A stretch of DNA of 64,000 bases from Ascaris suum. Taxonomy: Eukaryota; Nematoda; Chromadorea; Rhabditida; Ascarididae. Under the pieces are notes generated by a model. The model was given only the letters and a program-made list of their open reading frames with translations, did not search any database and had not been told where the DNA came from. The translations under genes were made by a program, and so were the position numbers. The stretch spans positions 11,284,065 to 11,348,064 of the forward strand of contig CM024171.1 in the NCBI GenBank assembly GCA_013433145.1, given 5' to 3'. Of the stretch, positions 60,801 through 64,000 are shown one piece after another (position 1 is the stretch's first letter; every line of letters starts with the position of its first letter).

Positions 60801-63728
60801 TCACATGAAATGCTGTAGTGCATGACTTCACCGAGCACTGGATGCATGCTCCTTGCTTCGTGTCGCAAATAGAACACCTGTACGATTCATGAATTGGCCA
60901 ACGCCAACATAAAAACAAAGCATTGCTTTCGGATGATGCAATTCAATTTCTCCGCTCATGTAACTCCCAGCAAAGATGTCAGATACAGTGAACATAGTAA
61001 ACCGTAATGGATTATAAAGCAAGATGGCAAAGAAATAATCTTCTTGCCATTAAACTCGACGACCCCTCAGAAACAGCTCAAAAGCAAAATAATGAAAGGA
61101 CTCAACCTCAGCGCCCATCGTTCGTTGGGTATATCTGATATGTTGGTGATCGGCTCACGATGGTCGACATCTCCGAAACGAACTTCGGGAATCCAAAGTG
61201 CACACACGACGTGCGCCCATGTCTTACCTCCCTTCATACACTTCATCGCACCCCCTGTCAACGGACAGAGGGCACAGCGAGGTTGCGCCTAAATAATAAA
61301 CCGAATTTGGCGGCGTTTACAATACTTTCGGTAACACACTGTGAAAATTCGCTCCTTTGAAATTGCTGTTAGAAGTAAACTCAAAGAACAGTAAGAAGCG
61401 AAGAGATAGTAGAGTGCCGACTTGCTTAGATATGACGAATGGTATTCAATAAGAGTCAATGACGAGGCAAGCAAACAAGAAGAACGAATGATGACAAAGC
61501 TAGGCACTGTCAAGTTTCGAAATCACGCTAAACAATGTCAGCACTCTAAACCGGGGCTAAAATTTCCCCGGATGGCTTAAAACTTTTAACGCCCGCCCCT
61601 AAACCTCTTGGAAAATCTAAAGCGATGGCATTGTAGTTTACTAGAATATGGCCATTCTGGGTCGGCAAGACAAGACTAACAGGAGAGAATACACAGCTTT
61701 GCGCATGTATCGAATCGCCTATAGCTCCCAAAGTTTCCCCATGGCCCACAAAAAACACATGCAACCTTACTTCCTCCAGTTAATCCAATGTGAACAATGC
61801 AGCATCAACATATGAAAAAAACCTCCGATTCTCCCTTCCCCCCTATAGACTTACTTCGGGTGGGAAACATGGCTTCAAAGTTTAGCAGTATGCAACACTA
61901 CGTTTTGTATGACAACTTCACCGCATAGAAAAACTGAACATATGGTAATTCGCGACCATAAAACTCGACAAGAACACGCGATCAAATCCACAAACCTTAT
62001 ATCCAAGCAGAGTGCATGCATGGCACAGCCAGTCATCATGAGGCACCGAGTCGAGCCCATAACATGATTGATGAACACCCACGTTGCATCCATCGCAAAA
62101 GATTATCTCATCGTCTTCTTCATAATCAGTCTGCAAAAGAAAAATGGATAAGACAAAGAATGCATGCCAGCCACTTAGCACTGAGACATTTCGGCTGGTA
62201 AATAAACGTACAGCTTAGAATATTCAAACAGATCGGCATACTAATAACGGTAGTAGAATTAGGATGACAATTACCTGTCGGCAAATGTCGCAAAATGCAT
62301 CTTCGTCGAACTCAGCTTGGAAAGGAGTTGGCGATGCCAGTGGTGCCAAGAGATCATGATGGATGGCCTTAAAAAACATCCAGTGTCCTATTGCTTCTGC
62401 ATATCACGGCCTTATATTTCACAATACCTTAAAATACTTGGAGAACTGGCCAAGTGGAAAATCAAAGTGAAGTGTGAAAATATGCCTTAAATTCGCATAA
62501 ATTGATGGGGGAAGAAAAAGAAAGCTCAAAAACACGTTTGGCAGCTATCACCGGGAAATCTTCCTGAGAGGGAGAGAACAGTTTCCCAAGTCACTTATCA
62601 ATTAAAAAGTAGGTGAGAAAAGCGGATAAAATCACCGGAATGTTGCTGGCCAAAAAATCATCAGTTAGTACGCATATTACTAACAACATGAGGTGGCCAG
62701 TGTTCATCGATATAGCAATCGCATGGAACTCGGTTCAGAAATATTATCACCGCTAAAACGGCAGCTTTGCTCGAGCAATCGGTCAAGCCATTTAACAGTA
62801 ACTGTTCTGTCTATCGCTGAGCTTAACAATTGACTTGTCACTCCAAAACCTTTGACATATTCAAGTAGCCAGTTCTTATATGCAGAAAAAGAAGCACTGA
62901 ACGTAAATGAAGAAATTAAAAGATTGGGCTCCTTTCCCCTACAAACTCAAACTTGAGAAATGTCCGTTGCTTACAACACTTTTACCTTTCAAGCATTCGC
63001 GGTCCAAATACTTTAAATACATTTCGGTAAGGAATGATATTCAATGATCCAGGAATGGGAGTGGGTTAACAGCTATGAGTCAAAATTAGAGTTATGCTCC
63101 TTTCTGATTTAACTTGATTGATTTAATCACAGCTTCAAGCCACTCGATTTAATTACACCATCCAATCCCACATAATCGAAAATACATCGCAAATATATAT
63201 TTTCGGGGGAAATTCTTATCGCCAACTTAACTACTTATAAAGTTAGTGGCGAATAAAAAGCACAAGAAAAGAATTGAATCAACGGAAGAAAAAAGTTCAA
63301 AAGCGCTAAACTTTGCTGAATATGCCTCTTAAACATACTTTCACTTCGGCAACAGCCACGTACGTAGAAACTTTGATGCAAAGATTTTCGAGACATGCAC
63401 ATCCGCGATAAACCATCCCTTACACTGAACGAGGCAAAATTACACCCACGATAAAAAACGCACAAAACAGTAAGGACGGAATATTCCTTACTTTATAAGT
63501 GTCGACTTCAAACCGGTCAATAACCTCACAAAACACTTTCTCAGCTATCGGTGGCAGACCCATTTCACGCCTCTTCTCATTGAGGCCTTCCAAATAAATC
63601 AGATCCAAACGATCGCACTGATATGAAATCAGTGGAGGCATCTGAACTCTCTCGAATCTGTCATCCACATATGGTGCATCGTGAACCGCTATCAACTTCT
63701 CACTGCTGCAATTTATTTCAATCACCAA
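57873..63728 (-). CDS. phf-15: JADE-family PHD-finger protein, 5' end missing
   Basis: JADE proteins (JADE1-3/PHF15-17) are scaffold subunits of the HBO1 histone acetyltransferase complex and read histone H3 with paired PHD modules. Eight exons are visible in transcript order: 63728-63492, 62367-62275, 62130-61996, 61288-61107, 60877-60778, 60412-60263, 59661-59392 and 58460-57873. Phases agree, giving 584 codons. In order they encode the pre-PHD segment ([17 protein letters not shown]), PHD1 ([29 protein letters not shown]), the extended PHD ([54 protein letters not shown]), the EEVANSL to IYEYWKMKR region, and the [20 protein letters not shown] block typical of JADE. This block and the EYWKMKR region distinguish it from BRPF/LIN-49. 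The C-terminal 180 residues are low complexity with SP and RRxS sites. Upstream exons lie beyond the right edge. The gene is convergent with actin. Confidence 0.92.
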
Positions 63729-64000
63729 CTGCTAAGAACATTGTCAGAAAATGAAGCCCGGAAGCGTTCCCCAGAAACAAGCACAAACAACGCTCAATAC
63801 CTCTACATAGATTGCAATAATTACGGCACATCTTGTGTTCATCTATTAAGCAGATGCCAAATCCGCAAAAACGAGTTGTTGCACAAATTCATAAGCTTCC
63901 TTTTTTTGCCCTTCGCACTAACAAAATTACTTTAATAAATCAAAGGAGCCCTTCACCATTCAAAAGAAATGCCGCTTCCCATCCAATATGATATTACTAA
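63729..64000 (-). other. Probable JADE intron at the right edge
   Basis: On the minus strand, TTCTTAGCAG precedes the first visible JADE exon, so this stretch is most likely intron. I see no further JADE exon before the window ends. Confidence 0.5.

Overview
This is a eukaryotic window. GT-AG introns split several confidently recognised genes, and GC content is low. The best fit is a chromadorean nematode. The evidence is acceptor-like pyrimidine-AG sites a few bases upstream of start codons, as expected for spliced-leader trans-splicing; a proteasome alpha-2 gene followed on the same strand by an SGT1 homologue, the pair I recall as adjacent in C. elegans (D1054.2 and D1054.3); and nematode-like proteins, including an SGT1 with no TPR region. 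Long introns (0.15-1.8 kb) and long TA microsatellites suggest a large-genome parasitic lineage such as ascaridoids, but that is only a guess.

Layout. From 1 to about 29.6 kb the window is gene-poor. It holds a G-quadruplex motif (2.28 kb), three long (TA)n tracts, a decayed Penelope-type reverse transcriptase broken by a frameshift (10.06-10.99 kb), the first two exons of an unrecognised + strand gene (12.18 kb), an inverted repeat (17.7 kb), and a tentative minus-strand gene for a secreted protein (19.5-21.7 kb). From 29.6 to 44.7 kb lie the + strand genes: pas-2 (6 exons, 233 aa), SGT1 (5 exons, 180 aa) and a weak third candidate. From 48.96 to 54.05 kb is a complete 8-exon actin gene (376 aa), canonical at its ends but changed in the hydrophobic-plug loop. 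From 57.87 to 63.73 kb, on the minus strand and convergent with actin, is a JADE-family (PHF15/16/17) PHD-finger gene whose 5' end lies beyond the right edge.

Roles. The gene products are not one pathway. They cover core proteolysis (20S proteasome alpha ring), an HSP90 co-chaperone adaptor (SGT1), the cytoskeleton (actin) and a chromatin acetylation scaffold (JADE, HBO1 complex). The pas-2/SGT1 pair is the only arrangement that looks like shared organisation, possibly an operon. I found no clear new multi-gene system. The items most worth following are the divergent actin, the conserved pas-2/SGT1 pair, the reverse transcriptase fossil and the unrecognised secreted-protein candidate.
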